From contig NC_092602.1 in NCBI RefSeq assembly GCF_047663525.1, positions 1,495,501 through 1,559,500 on the forward strand: DNA of 64,000 bases. The letters are read 5' to 3'. Below the pieces are notes generated by a model that was not told the origin of the DNA, made no database searches, and saw only the letters and a list, made by a program, of their open reading frames with translations. The stretch is from Anas platyrhynchos (lineage: Eukaryota; Chordata; Aves; Anseriformes; Anatidae). The first letter of the stretch is position 1; every line of letters starts with the position of its first letter. The translations under genes and the position numbers were made by a program. Below are positions 10,601 to 42,379 of the stretch, in pieces.

Positions 10601-13600
10601 GGATCTCTGACTCCTTGACAGCTCAAAGCAAAACCTAAAAGATGCTCAGGGACAGAGAAGAAACAGAGGTAAAAAAAATCCTCTACATTAAAGGAAGTGT
10701 TTTATTTTCTTGGCAAAATAAAGCTACCTTACCCTAGACAGAGTAAGCAGCGGGTTAAATGTGTGTGTTTTTACCAAGTCTCTGCATCCAGGTGCTTTTA
10801 TCAGGAGAACAGAACTGTAAACACGATTTGCAGGTCAGAGCCCTGGGACAAGACACGCCTCTGCTGCTGGAGCACAGGCAGCAACAGGGAGGGAAGGGAA
10901 AAGAGCTGAGCTCAGGGTGCCACAGCCACGCTCACAACCAGAGCCTGAGCCCAAGAGACGGCCAGACAGAGCAGGAGAGGTGCCAGAGCCAGGATTTGCT
11001 CAGACAGAAGGAAAGAGGGGGGCACAGCGGTCACGGTGTGGGATGTGCTGATCCAAACAGACCCCCCCAGCCCGGGGCACGGACCCCACGTCGCAGCGTG
11101 CTGCTGTCAGAGAGCAGGGCTGCCCCCGTGGCGTGCCTCCCAGGCGTTACCTGGCTGTGATCTCCCCGTCCTTCAGCGGGCAGGAGATGGCTCCGCAGGC
11201 GTGCAGCAGCGCCGCCGCCAAGCACACCGCGTAGGCAGCGCTCGACCCCAGCCCGGCTCCCGTGGGCAGCTCCGACCACACCACGATGTCCACGCTGGGA
11301 ACATCTCTGAAACACAAAGGGCAGGTTTAGTGACCTCAAATCCCATCTCGAAACAATATTTCAAAAGTAAAAGATGCCAATTAGGACCGATCAGAGCAAA
11401 AGCTGCTTGAGAATTGTCCCCATCAGCACACACACACACGCAGGCAGCTGAGTAGCCTCGCCGAGCACCGTGCCAGAACAAAGCCTGGCTGAGTCGGCTC
11501 TGTGATTAGCACAGCTCGTCAAGCAGCTAGGAGGGGCACTCGGTAACCAAACACTTGAGTAGCACCACAAAGAGACCCTTCAGAGGCTGTTGTGTGAATT
11601 TAAATGTGCTTTAAGTAAGGACCAAGCGTCACAGATGCCCAGCCGCATCGTTACACCTCGCTGGAGCAAGAAGCTGCACGTATCACAGCTCGCCCCAAAC
11701 ACCCTGTCAGTACTTACATTACCCCCAGCTGTGCTGATCGAGTTTAGAAACTGGAACAGCCTCAAGCTGCAGTGACCCCAAGTTACCAAATTCGGAAGGA
11801 GATCCAGCTTAGCAGAGGGATCAGCCACTGAATTCACCTCTTGTTTCTGTAGGTGTTTCTCTAACTTACACTAAGCCTGTATGAAACGAGCTGCCTGCAC
11901 CAGCTCTGAAGGGGTCTCTTGAGGTGCCCAGAACCTAAATAAAGGGCGATTCCCTTTGATTTCTTATTCTGCCTTAAAGAGTTGGTTTCCTTCTGTGACC
12001 TTAAGGATTCGATTAATGCTGAACGCCCCAAACACGTTTATTTTGGGGCAGGAGGACAGCCTTACCCATACTTAGCTGAAATAGCCAGGCACATATAAAG
12101 AAAGGCAAGAATAGCAAGGCTGTCGGGACCGGAGGCTTCGGCAGGGATTCCAGCAAACTCTTTCAGTGCTTCCAGCAGCTCTGCGCTGGGGGGCTTAGAT
12201 TCATCTAAGTCAGCTAGGGAGGCAAGCAGGGGAGAATTTAAACACTGAGACGCCAGGAAATTGTTAAACTCGAAAGCCGCACAAACACAAACAACTCTTG
12301 TTAGAGGAGGCAGACACAGACGATGAATTAGTTTCATGTTTTACCTACAAGCTTTCTGCTTGGGATAAAATAAAGCAAGACCTCCACCAGCCACCCTGAG
12401 AACCTGATCTTCCCCTGCACCGTCTCAGAGGCTCTCTCCTTGCCTTCGCTTCTCACGTGTGCCCATCCACCACCAGGCCGAATTTGGGAAGCCAAATGCT
12501 GGTTATTAAAGACCAGGGACGCTGAGGTGCTTCAGCCGTGTCTGAGAGCCAGCAGCCAGGGCAGGGATGAGCACAGGAGAAGTTCAGGCTGGTGCCAAGG
12601 TCACCGACGTGCTGACCCTGCAGACTTTGCCCTGCCAAGCAGATCGACCCGGTGAGGGGCAGGGAGCTGCCACCAGGTCCCACAGCGGGAAGGGCCCCAT
12701 GGGGTCACCCGGCATGAGACACTGAGCACCTGGTGGTGCTTGGGGCTGGATGGGACCCTTACAGACCCCCTGGTTGCAGCCCCCTGCCCCAACCCCGGGT
12801 CCCCCCAGCCCCATCCAGCTTGTGAGGGAAGGGACACCCCCTCACCCCATACCCCTGCCTGTTGATGACCCCAACCCAACCCAACCCCAACGCCAAACTA
12901 ACCCCAATCCCAACGCCAACCCAATGCCAACCTAACCCCAATCCCAACATCAACCTAACGCCAACCTAACCCCAATCCCAACGTCAACCCAATGCCAACC
13001 TAACCCCAATCCCAACATCAACCTAACGCCAACCTAACCCCAATCCCAATGCCAACCCAATGCCAACCTAACCCTAATCCCAACACCAACCCAATGCCAA
13101 CCTAACCCCAATCCCAGTGTCAACCTAACACCAACCTAACCCTAATCCCAACACCAACCCAATGCCAAGCCCATCCCCAAGCCAATCCCCTTACCCCAAC
13201 CCAACCGCAAACCCAACCCCAACCCAACCCTACCACAATCCCAACCCCAATCCCAACCCCACCCCACTCCAATCCAACCCCAATCCCAACCCAACACCAA
13301 CCCAACTTCCAACGCCAACCCAACCCCAATCCCACCCCAACGCCAACCCAACCCAACCCAACTTCCAACCCAACCCCAACCCCAACCCAACCCCACTTCC
13401 AACCCCAACCCCAATCCAATCCCAACCCCAACCCCAACCCCAACCACCCCCACCCCAGTGCCGCCCCCGGGCCCCCCCTCTCCCCCCTCACCCCCGAGGC
13501 GCTCCCTGAGGGCGCTGAGCCCGGGCCTCTCCCAGCTCCTGAGGACTCCAACTCCGGGCAGGCGGACCCGGAGCCGCCCCTCACCGCCGGGCCGCAGGCA

Positions 13601-13808
13601 CAGGAAGGTGCGGAGCCCCAGCGCCACGGCCAGCGCCGCCTGAGGGAAAAACGGGACAAAACGGGACAAAACGGGGCGTGAGCACCGGGAACACGAAGCC
13701 CAGCCCTGTCCCAGCCGTTCTGCCCCTCACCTTGCCGTGCACCACCGCGTGCTCCCCGTGCAGGATCACCTTGCCCGGCGCCGACACCACCAGGCCCCGC
13801 TCCGCCAT
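4616..13808 (-). CDS. MVK: Mevalonate kinase, complete in 10 coding exons
   Basis: Phosphorylates mevalonate with ATP to 5-phosphomevalonate, the step after HMG-CoA reductase in isoprenoid and sterol synthesis; a GHMP kinase. Coding exons in transcript order: 13731-13808, 13492-13639, 12066-12213, 11151-11306, 8835-8938, 7960-8005, 7139-7229, 6565-6681, 4881-5034, 4616-4767. They join in frame to 397 residues (human 396). All have GT-AG borders, and exon lengths equal those I recall for human except the third, which is one codon longer. Motifs: [18 protein letters not shown] at residues 9-26 with Lys13; the ATP loop [13 protein letters not shown] at about 137-149; NPSGVDNAV with the catalytic Asp205 and Glu194 just before; [11 protein letters not shown] at 331-341. 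The start has a strong Kozak context (GCCATGG). The sixth exon is only 46 bp. MMAB lies head-to-head 189 bp away. Confidence 0.97.
5035..6564 (-). other. MVK intron between the eighth and ninth coding exons
   Basis: About 1.5 kb of GC-rich intron. Long open frames on the plus strand here and in the adjoining exon (for example 4534-5133 and 5925-6488) are antisense or intronic shadows and show no recognisable protein. No repeat or RNA gene was seen. Confidence 0.6.
8939..11150 (-). other. MVK intron between the fourth and fifth coding exons
   Basis: About 2.2 kb, the largest MVK intron. It has moderate GC content, a CA run near the fifth-exon end (8820-8830) and an A-run at 10088-10100. No coding, RNA or mobile-element feature was recognised. 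Confidence 0.6.
12870..13450. repeat. 34-bp telomere-like satellite in MVK intron 2
   Basis: A C/A-rich array built from hexamer-like words (CCCAAC, CCTAAC, CCCAAT, CCAATG). From about 12,900 to 13,190 a higher-order period of exactly 34 bp is visible: the word NCCAACCTAAC or its variant recurs at 12926, 12960, 12994, 13028, 13062, 13096, 13130 and 13164. Beyond 13,190 it decays into irregular CCCAAC repeats up to the second MVK exon. CCTAACCCTAATCCC near 13,068 and 13,136 contains near-perfect telomeric words. The minus strand, which is the MVK sense strand, is the G-rich one (GGGTTG/GGGATTGGGG), so the intron RNA can form G-quadruplexes. Confidence 0.95.
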
Positions 13809-13997
13809 GGCCGCCCCGGCACCGCGCTCCGCTCCGGCTTCAGCCGCAGGTCCCGCCCTTCTCGCTCTCAGCCAATCGCGAGGCTCGTAGAGGTGACGGA
13901 GAGGCGGGTTGACCAATGGGGAGGCGGCGTTGCGGGGTGGTGAGGGGATGGGGTGAGGCCGGCGAGGGGCGGGCGGGGGGCGCGGAGGGTGGCGGCG
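13809..13997. promoter_or_regulatory. Bidirectional MVK-MMAB promoter
   Basis: Only 189 bp separate the divergent start codons. The interval is GC-rich and TATA-less. It holds two CCAAT boxes (13872-13876 and 13913-13917), GC boxes (CCCGCCC at 13852-13858, GGGGCGGGC at 13967-13975), a CRE-like TGACGGA near 13,894, and on the minus strand CTCACCCCAT at 13948-13957, which differs at two positions from the classic LDLR sterol-response element. NF-Y, Sp1 and SREBP sites together are the usual architecture of sterol-regulated genes, and the human MVK/MMAB pair is reported to share an SREBP-2-responsive promoter. Sites are seen; binding is inferred. Confidence 0.8.
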
Positions 13998-17602
<3,605 letters not shown>

Positions 17603-18085
17603 CTGGGAGCTGGGATCTTTGCTTTCTAGATCATGGAAAGGTAAATCCAGCAGAGTGCTTCCCTCAGGCATGGACAGGGCAGAGAGCAGGCCTGCGCTGG
17701 GAATGCGAGATGTTGAGAACTTCCAACTAAAATAACTATGACCGTGTTCATAAACGCTGTGAGGAACACAGCTGTTCTGCTTGGCCTTGTCCGAGTATCT
17801 CTTGCGCTGGCTTCAGAATTATTCTTTGTCCTACACTGGAACCGAGTCAGGAGGCTTTTAATAACTACAGCCGATTTTTAGAGATGTCTTAATTTCCCTG
17901 GGCAGCGGCAGGTTCTGTGGAAAGGCTTTGAGGCTTTGACGGGGCTCTGAGGAATGAAGAAGAGAAAACAATCAGCTTCTCTCTGTAAGTCACAACGCCC
18001 GTGCAGAACAGCCACTGTGCCGAGATTCAGGAACTCTGTCCACAGGCGTTGAAATAATAAATGTGATTTACTTGTACCAAAGGGC
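17603..18085 (+). other. MMAB: MMAB 3' untranslated region with poly(A) signal at 18056-18061
   Basis: Follows the TGA at 17600-17602. A perfect AATAAA at 18056-18061 with TGTGATTT immediately downstream predicts cleavage near 18,075-18,085, giving a 3' UTR of about 0.48 kb. No coding frame is recognised. Confidence 0.75.
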
Positions 18086-19380
18086 CCCTAACTGTCATGC
18101 TTTAATACTGAGCCCAGCTTGCTTTTCTTTTTTAAGTTGCTTTCAATCCATCAGCCCTGGCTGGAGCTGAGCTGTGTGGATTTACAGGAACGCACTTCGA
18201 ATTCTTTGGCTCTGGCTGCCTCTCCTTATGCATGTGAAAAATGTCCCCGTGCTGACAATCCCATGCATCCTCTGCCAGGAACGGGCTCGTGCAGGACGGG
18301 GATTCAAGGAGGAAGGGCCAAATCCTCCGGGTCAGGTGCAGGAACAATCTCTTGAGTTAGCTGGGGTTAACTCCGTGCAGAGCTGCCCTCCCAGCACGCA
18401 GACCCCTCGAGCACACCTTGGTCACGGTGTCCCCCTTTGGCTGCGGGTATTTGATTCCAGTTACCAAATCCCTATCAGCTGCAGGCCACTCAGGTCTGGT
18501 TTGCAGATAAAGGGCTTGTGGGGAGTAGCAGAGGCCTGGAGGCTTTTCAGCTGGCACAGCTGGAGGTGGAAGAGAGAGGCCAATACCCACAGATGTTCGT
18601 ACCCCACACATTAACGTCCCTGGGAGATGCAGTGCTGCGGAGCTCTCAGCAGAGCGGACGTCCCAAAGTTTGGGGAATCTGGCTGCAAACACCAGGATAG
18701 GATGTGGTGCTTCCAGCAGAGAAGACATCCTGTCGCAGAGCTCACCTGGGGCGGCTGAGCGCTTCATCTTTCAGAACAGCTGCATGTTTTGCTGTTTTTT
18801 TTTTTTTTTTTTTTTTTTTTACCGTTTCTTATCATTTTCAGTAAATTTGAGTGTAGCAATTTACACGATACAAGCTTAGCAGCCCGATCTTCTAGCAGCA
18901 AGCCAAAGGCACCTCCAAGTAAATTGACGGAGCGAGCTAACTAAAATTCAGAGACCTCAGACTCGCTCTGTTGGAAGCTTTTTCAGCTTCCTGATGGATT
19001 GGACTGCCAAAAAAACCTGGTAGGTAAAGAAGTGCGTTCCAGCCAGCTGAACCAGTTAACACCTTGCTACCCACGTTGGATGCACAACAGCCGGAAGACT
19101 CCAGTCCACGCAGTCCAAGTCTCTTACAGCTATTTCTTACAGAAATACAACCTGTCTCTCACACGTTCTTCCACGTGGGTTTAAGTTTTCCCCTCCTTTT
19201 GCGGAGGAGCATCCCAGAAAACAGGGCTGTAAGGTGATTCCACAGGTTAAGGGTGCTCGTTTCACACCAAGAGCGTGACTCTTGGTGGTGGGAGCTCTTC
19301 ACTCACGCAGCTTCCCCTGGTCAATCATTTAAGCAGGAACAACTTCAGAGTTGCTCCCCAGAACTCTCCGGCTTTTGTAT
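18086..19380. other. Intergenic, MMAB-UBE3B, first part
   Basis: No gene, RNA gene or recognisable mobile element. The only notable feature is an uninterrupted run of 26 T at 18795-18820. This could be the poly(A) tail of an old minus-strand retroposed sequence, but no retrogene body was recognised next to it. Confidence 0.6.
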
Positions 19381-19389
19381 TAACTTTTT

Positions 19390-19910
19390 AATCAGAGTGG
19401 GGTCAGAGTGAAGAATGCCCAGCGCTAATAGATACTGGCTCATTATTCACCCTTTTTTTTTTTTTTTTTAACGCATATTTCATGGCTATTGTTAATGCAC
19501 ATTTTTCACAGAGTAATTTTCCAAGCCTTAGCCTGTAACACATCCCAATGACAAATGCTCTTGATTTGGACTGTACCGTCAGCTGCAATGTCACATCAGA
19601 CATTTTCTCAATGCCTGCTCCAGACAGGCCATCCAGTTTTATGATAGCTCTGTCTCAGTGATCACTATTGAACCTTAAGAATCCAGCGGCTTTTCAAGTT
19701 TAATTGAATAAAATTCTTAGCAATATAAATTCTTCATGAATGCTATATAAATCAGCTCCAGGATGGATTTATAGTATTTTCTTTTTTTTCCAGCTGGGGG
19801 GAAGGAATCTCACTACTGTTTTGGGACCAAAGCTGGTATTGTTTTGAGTGCAAGGAGGAATAAATTTAGCTACCGCACTTTTATACGATGTAGAGATTAA
19901 ATTTATTAGA
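19390..19910. promoter_or_regulatory. AT-rich candidate conserved non-coding element
   Basis: An AT-rich island of about 0.5 kb in a GC-rich gene desert between MMAB and UBE3B. It contains TAAT, TTAATTGAATAAAATT and TATATAAAT motifs, an E-box CAGCTG at 19580-19585 and a T-run at 19453-19469. No protein frame of note. The complexity and composition resemble vertebrate non-coding elements under constraint; this was not tested. Confidence 0.3.
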
Positions 19911-20933
19911 GTTCACTCAGCTTCCAGCTCGCCCCCTCTCCCTTTCTGCCCAAACAGCCCCGTGCAATTGTTTCAGCACAGCTGAAGCCCGGGAGGGCTG
20001 GTGTCTGGGGTGCCCCCGTTGTTCCGGATAAGCAGGCACCGGGGGCAGTGCCTGAATTTAGGCATGAGCCTGGTTCAGGCTGAGAGCAGTCCCAGCCCCA
20101 GGCGGCTGCAGCTCAGCAGAGCAGAGCAGAGCTCCCCCGAGGCCACGCTTGGCCCTTTGCAAGTTCTCAGCCTGCAGTGCTTGCAGTGCAGCACAGCCCT
20201 GGATGTATTAAAGGCACTCCTCTGTCCCAAATGCTACCCCTTAACAAGGGAAGTGCTGGCCATAAAGCTGCAGAAAGCCTTGGGGGAGCCCCTGGGATGG
20301 AAGCAGGGACCTTTTGCACCAAGCTCCCCAAAAAAGTCCCAGTGCAGCTGAGCTGGCAGCTGCTAGCGCTCAGGGAGCAGCACGCAGCAAGAGAGGGGCT
20401 GGGTGAGCAAAGTAGGAGTGAGAATTAAATCCAAACTTAATTCTCCCAGCGCTCTGCGTTAGCAGGTGTTGTTCCAAGTCCTTTGTCCCCACCTAGCACA
20501 TCCAGCTGTACAACACGGGGATTCCGCTGCCTGCACCTCATTAATATCACGGGAGGGAGGCAGATGCTTTGTCCGTGCTGACCGTCTGCAGGGCCCAGAC
20601 GCATTCCTGCCTAGCAGGGTGCCTTATTTATGATTATGTTGGATCTGCCAGCGCAGACATATGTTGGTGAGGGTCGTTTATTCTTGTTTGTAAAATGTAT
20701 GGCTGCTCCTAGCTTACGCACTGTCAAAACTGGAAGAACTGGCCCCAAAATCTCTTGCTGCATGATTGGATCAGACGCCTGTACATCTGTTAACGCTGTA
20801 GGAGCTGTAAAATGAAATAAGTTTCACTATAACTCAAGCACCTCGATTACTGCCACAATGTGTAAGCAGCAGAGCCGGCTGCTGCTCGCGCAGAAATGAC
20901 ACAAACATACATTTTGCCAAGTTGTATGTAAAT

Positions 20934-22001
20934 TTATAGAAGGCAGCATTTGCTCTGCTCGTGCAGAGGAGGAAGGGCTGGTACATGAGTGGGTCCCCAC
21001 CCTGCCAGGAGGTGCAGGGGCTGCCTCCAAAAAGGAAGCCAAAAAAACAGGGGCCAGCAGCGGTCCTGCACTGCTCCTGCCAGGCTGGAGGACCAAAAGG
21101 ACCAGAAGGACCAGAGGCCAAATCCTCTGTACTCACAGGCCCCTGAAACACTCGTTTTGTCTGCAAGAAAACCCCTCCCTGCCCAAGCAGCAGTTTTACA
21201 GCAGGGTAAGCCCTGGCTAGCAGAGGACAGGCGTGCAGTTAAGGATCCCCAGACAAGAGCCAGAGCCCCTGCATCAGACACAAGCAGGCTGGGCCCTGGC
21301 TGTGCTGCACAAACCCATCCTGCTCTCACACCTCCGCAGCAGCCTGGCTGTTCAGCACCTGCACAGGTCCACAGGGCAGGACCGCTGGCCTGCAGTGGGT
21401 CAGGGACGTGGAACGGTCCCGGCGTGCACGGAGCCAGCCCCGGCGAGCTCCCCGCTTGCTGGCTCACCACGCAGCGCCGGCGAAGCAGGCATTTTGCAGG
21501 CCTGGCTGTCTCTTGCCAGCTTTCTGCCTTTGCAGCATCTGCTGTGGGGTTTCTTTTTGCTGTTTTTGACGGCACCATATGCCTCGGTGTCAAAACAATG
21601 GTGCTTGCACACTGACTGGGAGCCCTCTTCCACGCTCCCGCCGAGCGCCCTCTCCCCGGTCGAGCCGAGTGCCCACGGGGCCGCCCTGAGCACTGCGGGG
21701 CCGTCGGCACGGTGAGACCCGGCCAGGGGGGCACAATGTGGGGCTCTGAAGCTGAACCTGAACACGGAGGGGAAGCTGGACCCGTGGCGACAGGCACAGC
21801 TCCGCACTCCTGCAAGGAAGCGGATCCCAGAGCCAGGAGAGGGGAAAAGCCCGATGCAAAGGGCCCCACATGGGAAAAACAGCAGGGGCTTGAAGTCCAG
21901 CTTCCTTTACCCCTACCTCCAAGAAGCACCTCTTCTCTCCTGAAGGTTCTGAGGACTGAACTCACAGCACCCTGTGGATCTAACAGCGTTTCTCCAAGCA
22001 T
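20934..22001 (-). other. Unexplained 355-codon open frame, probably non-coding
   Basis: A minus-strand frame that starts with ATG at 21,999-22,001 and stays open for 355 codons without splicing. Composition is rich in Cys, Trp, Ser, Pro and Gly, with a short internal repeat (FWSFWSFWSS) that comes from a GGACCAAAA/GGACCAGAA tandem at 21,091-21,115. No family was recognised. Plus-strand frames of 208 and 160 codons overlap it, so the whole kilobase is poor in stop codons. It lies beyond the predicted UBE3B transcript end on the same strand. I lean to chance plus base composition, but the length is unusual. Confidence 0.2.
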
Positions 22002-22309
22002 ATTTTAAGACCCAAGGACAAATCCTGCTCAGAACAACCCTGCCAGGTGCCTCCAGGCTCAGAGCTGCTCTTACCACCCCCAGTAGCGCCCTAGGAGCCC
22101 ATCTCAGGGCAACCCGAGCACATGAAAGGATCCAGCCTGACAAAGGGACATCCAAGTGACAGCAGCCTTCACCTGCTGGCAGAAAATCAATGCCCCAAAG
22201 CTCTGCTCCCACTCCTGCTGTGCGCCCTGAGCAGCAGCATTGCACCCAGCGGTTTCCCTGCCCCTAGGGGAAGGAAGAAGAGACGTCCACTCATCTTACT
22301 CATACCAGG

Positions 22310-22315
22310 TTTATT
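22310..22315 (-). terminator. UBE3B: Candidate poly(A) signal of UBE3B
   Basis: AATAAA on the minus strand about 2.66 kb past the UBE3B stop codon, the first perfect minus-strand hexamer met in that direction, followed by G/T-rich GTATGAGTAAGATGAGTGG. Further AATAAA sites lie near 20,680, so a longer UTR is possible. Confidence 0.45.
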
Positions 22316-24972
22316 TTTCTCTTCCCTGCATTTCTTATCCAAGGGATGTACCAAAAGCTCCATGGCAGCAAGTCTTCCGTAGAAAAAACAGCCAATCTCC
22401 CACGGCAGAGCCATCCTGCCCTGCGAGGAACCCACGGCACGCAGCAGCGCGGGCAGGGAGCAGACACATTCACAGCCCTCTGCTACAGGAAAACCATCTT
22501 AAAACCTCTCGGTCAGCCAGGAGCCAGCTACTCAGGAGAAATATCCTTGTGCACGCGGCCACCAGGGCAGTTAGCAGACGATCACGTTTTATACGCCAGC
22601 TACAAATCGGATGTGGTATCTCCTAGTGCAATAATTCCAGGTTGGTGGGGACCTAGCAAAGGCTGCGCTACGATCTCTTCTAGGAACTGTGCTCCTGAGG
22701 AATAAGGGGGAAAGGGGAGCAAGGATTTTACCTCACTGGTTTCAACAAAACGGCTCACTGAACAGTCACTGTGCTCCATTTGGACACCGCGTTCTATGAG
22801 GGATCTTGTGCAAGGTTTCAAACTATGAACGGTGCAACCCAGAGCCTAAACCTCTCACCTACACAATCAATGACAGCTTAACGCTGAAATGCTATGGAAA
22901 AAACAAAAGAAAACCCTAACCAAATTATTTTTACTATCAACTTTAACTTTTCTGGACTTCATCCAGTACCTTGAGTTCTCTGGACGCAGACACTCCTGCC
23001 CTCACCAACTATTCCAATCACTCCTGCTCAATATTACTGAGACGACTCAAAAAAAGGACCCCAACATCGCTTCCAGGCATTGATTGAAAAATAAAAAAAA
23101 TACAATTCTTTCTTTCTGGAAATCTGCTGAAGCCAGGCAGAACAGAGAAGGATGAAGCGAAGGGCATTCCTTTCCTCTCGGCTGAACGTTGCCAAGTATT
23201 TTCTGCTCTGCTTGAAACGCGACCACGCGGCGGGTAACGGGGCCTCTTCCAAAGAGCCCAGGGAACCTTCCCCGCGAGGACAGGGATGCAAATCCCCGCT
23301 GGATGGACCGAGGCAAGGCAGAGGACGAGGCAGGGCACGTCAGCCTCACACCAAGCTGCTGCTGCGAGCCGACTCGTGCAGCACAGAGGGGCCAGAGCGC
23401 AGGGGGAGAGCCACCAGCGCCCCAGGAAGGGGACGAGGTGGGAGGCAGGGCAGCAGAGCCACCCACAGCCTCTGAGGTTGGTTTTGTGAGTGAGCGGTGA
23501 CAGAGGAAGGGGAGAAGCTTTTGAATCCTGTCCCAGAGCAGAAGGTACGCGGCTTTGCTTTCTGCCAGAACCCAGCAAGGCCCGGGCAGCCCAGCAAACT
23601 GTGCTCCCACCGGGCAGGGCGTGCAGCAGCACAAGGGATCCAGGCTGGGAAGCTGCAAAAACGCTGGGCAGATGAGGCTCTGGACTTCGTTAGAAACAGC
23701 AGGAAGGCTCCACACCTTCCCAGCACACACACACAGGCACACACACCCCCATGCTCACGCTGTCCTGAAACACAACGTCCTGAAATTCACAACCACCTGA
23801 AAAAGCTGCCTGCTCCAGGCAAACAGCAGCTGGAGAAGTAAGGCCAGAAAGAGACAAAGCAACCAAAATCAAGACTTTGGCAACAAAGTGAGCGTGGCTG
23901 TTGCACAGAGGCCAAGTCGGAGTTCACCAGTGCATCTCCCTAACCAAAGAGACCGCAGATAAAAGGGAAACTTCTGTCCCAGCAGGAGGAATTTTGCCAG
24001 TGGAGGTTTCCAGAGGACTCTCGGCAGCTCTGAATGCTCCCCTTCCAGAGAGAGCAGGGGGCACCTGCCCCGCTGCAGCACTCTGCTGGGGAGCGAGGGC
24101 TGCCCGAGCTGCGTGCCAGCTCCTGAACTCTGGAAGCTAAATAAAATTAAACCTTTTCTGCTCCCAAGCAAGTTCTGACAACAATTCCTTTCGTCCAAGT
24201 CGCAGGCTTTAGCGAGAGCTTGGCAGAGGCGCAGCTGGCTCAGCACGCTGACCCCCACGCCTGCTGCTTGAGCTCTTAACCTACAGCACTCCGAAGCCTT
24301 CCTGAGAGTGGCAGGGTCCATCTGCTCGCATTTAACCTGCTGCTTCTTGAGTCTGGGCTAGTGGTTCATGCTCGAAACGAATTCAAAGGCCTTGCACACA
24401 GCAAGGGTGTCGGGAAGCCGCCCCCCCAGTACCTGACCTGAGTAAAGAGTGCCTGTTTGTGGCACATCCAGTGCTGCTGCCTCGCGCTCGTCTCCTTGGG
24501 GGCTCAGTCCTGTTCCTGCCTTTGTGCAGCTTTTCACTGACTGACTTCCACCCAGGAAGAAACTGGACCAGCTCCTGGGAAAGGAAAAAAAGAAAACGGT
24601 CCCCCTGTGGCAGCTGCCCAGCCTGCCCAGCCTGCTGGGGGTATCACGGTCACTAATCTGACTGGCACTTTTAAGGCTCCTTTTACGCTCCCCCGGGGTT
24701 TGCTTTTAAAGATGATTTACGTGGGTGTCAAGTGAAGTGTATTGGGGCAGGCCCATCACCTCCTTCATCCTGGAGAAGTGCCCAGGAAGAGCCAGCCCTG
24801 TCTAGCCCAGCAGCTCTTCCCTGTAAACCTCTAGTATCAGCTGCATCTCTCCAGCCCCCGAGTGAGCAGCCAGCTCCCGCAGGGCTGATCCGCTCTGCGC
24901 GTGAAGGCCTCCACCTCCAGCAGCAGTCAGCAGCTCTGAGAGCCCCCGTCGTGGAGTCCAGGGCCATGGCAA
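22316..24972 (-). other. UBE3B: Presumed UBE3B 3' untranslated region
   Basis: Sequence between the UBE3B stop at 24973-24975 and the first downstream AATAAA. It is GC-rich with many short open frames on both strands (for example 23,047-23,742) and none recognisable. It includes a short CA microsatellite at 23,724-23,747. A sequence near 22,630-22,690 is loosely CR1-like but too diverged to call. Confidence 0.45.
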
Positions 24973-42256
<17,284 letters not shown>

Positions 42257-42379
42257 CTTCACAGCCTGTAAATAAAGAAGGGAACCAGAAAAAAAAAAAA
42301 AAGATTAAGGAAATAAACCAGAAATAAGCTTAAGGCAAGAAGCGGTCACTGCAGGGCTGGGGACGCAGCAGGGACACTC

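Noticed and set aside
13168-13509. Open frame of Asn-Pro repeats on the plus strand
   Set aside because: Direct translation of the 34-bp and CCCAAC satellite; no start context, no splice partners.
22621-22700. Possible CR1 fragment (GGTTGGTGGGGACCTAG)
   Set aside because: Only a dozen matching bases to the CR1 3' end pattern; too diverged to call by eye.
24141-24146. AATAAA on the plus strand
   Set aside because: Wrong strand for UBE3B and far from any plus-strand gene end.
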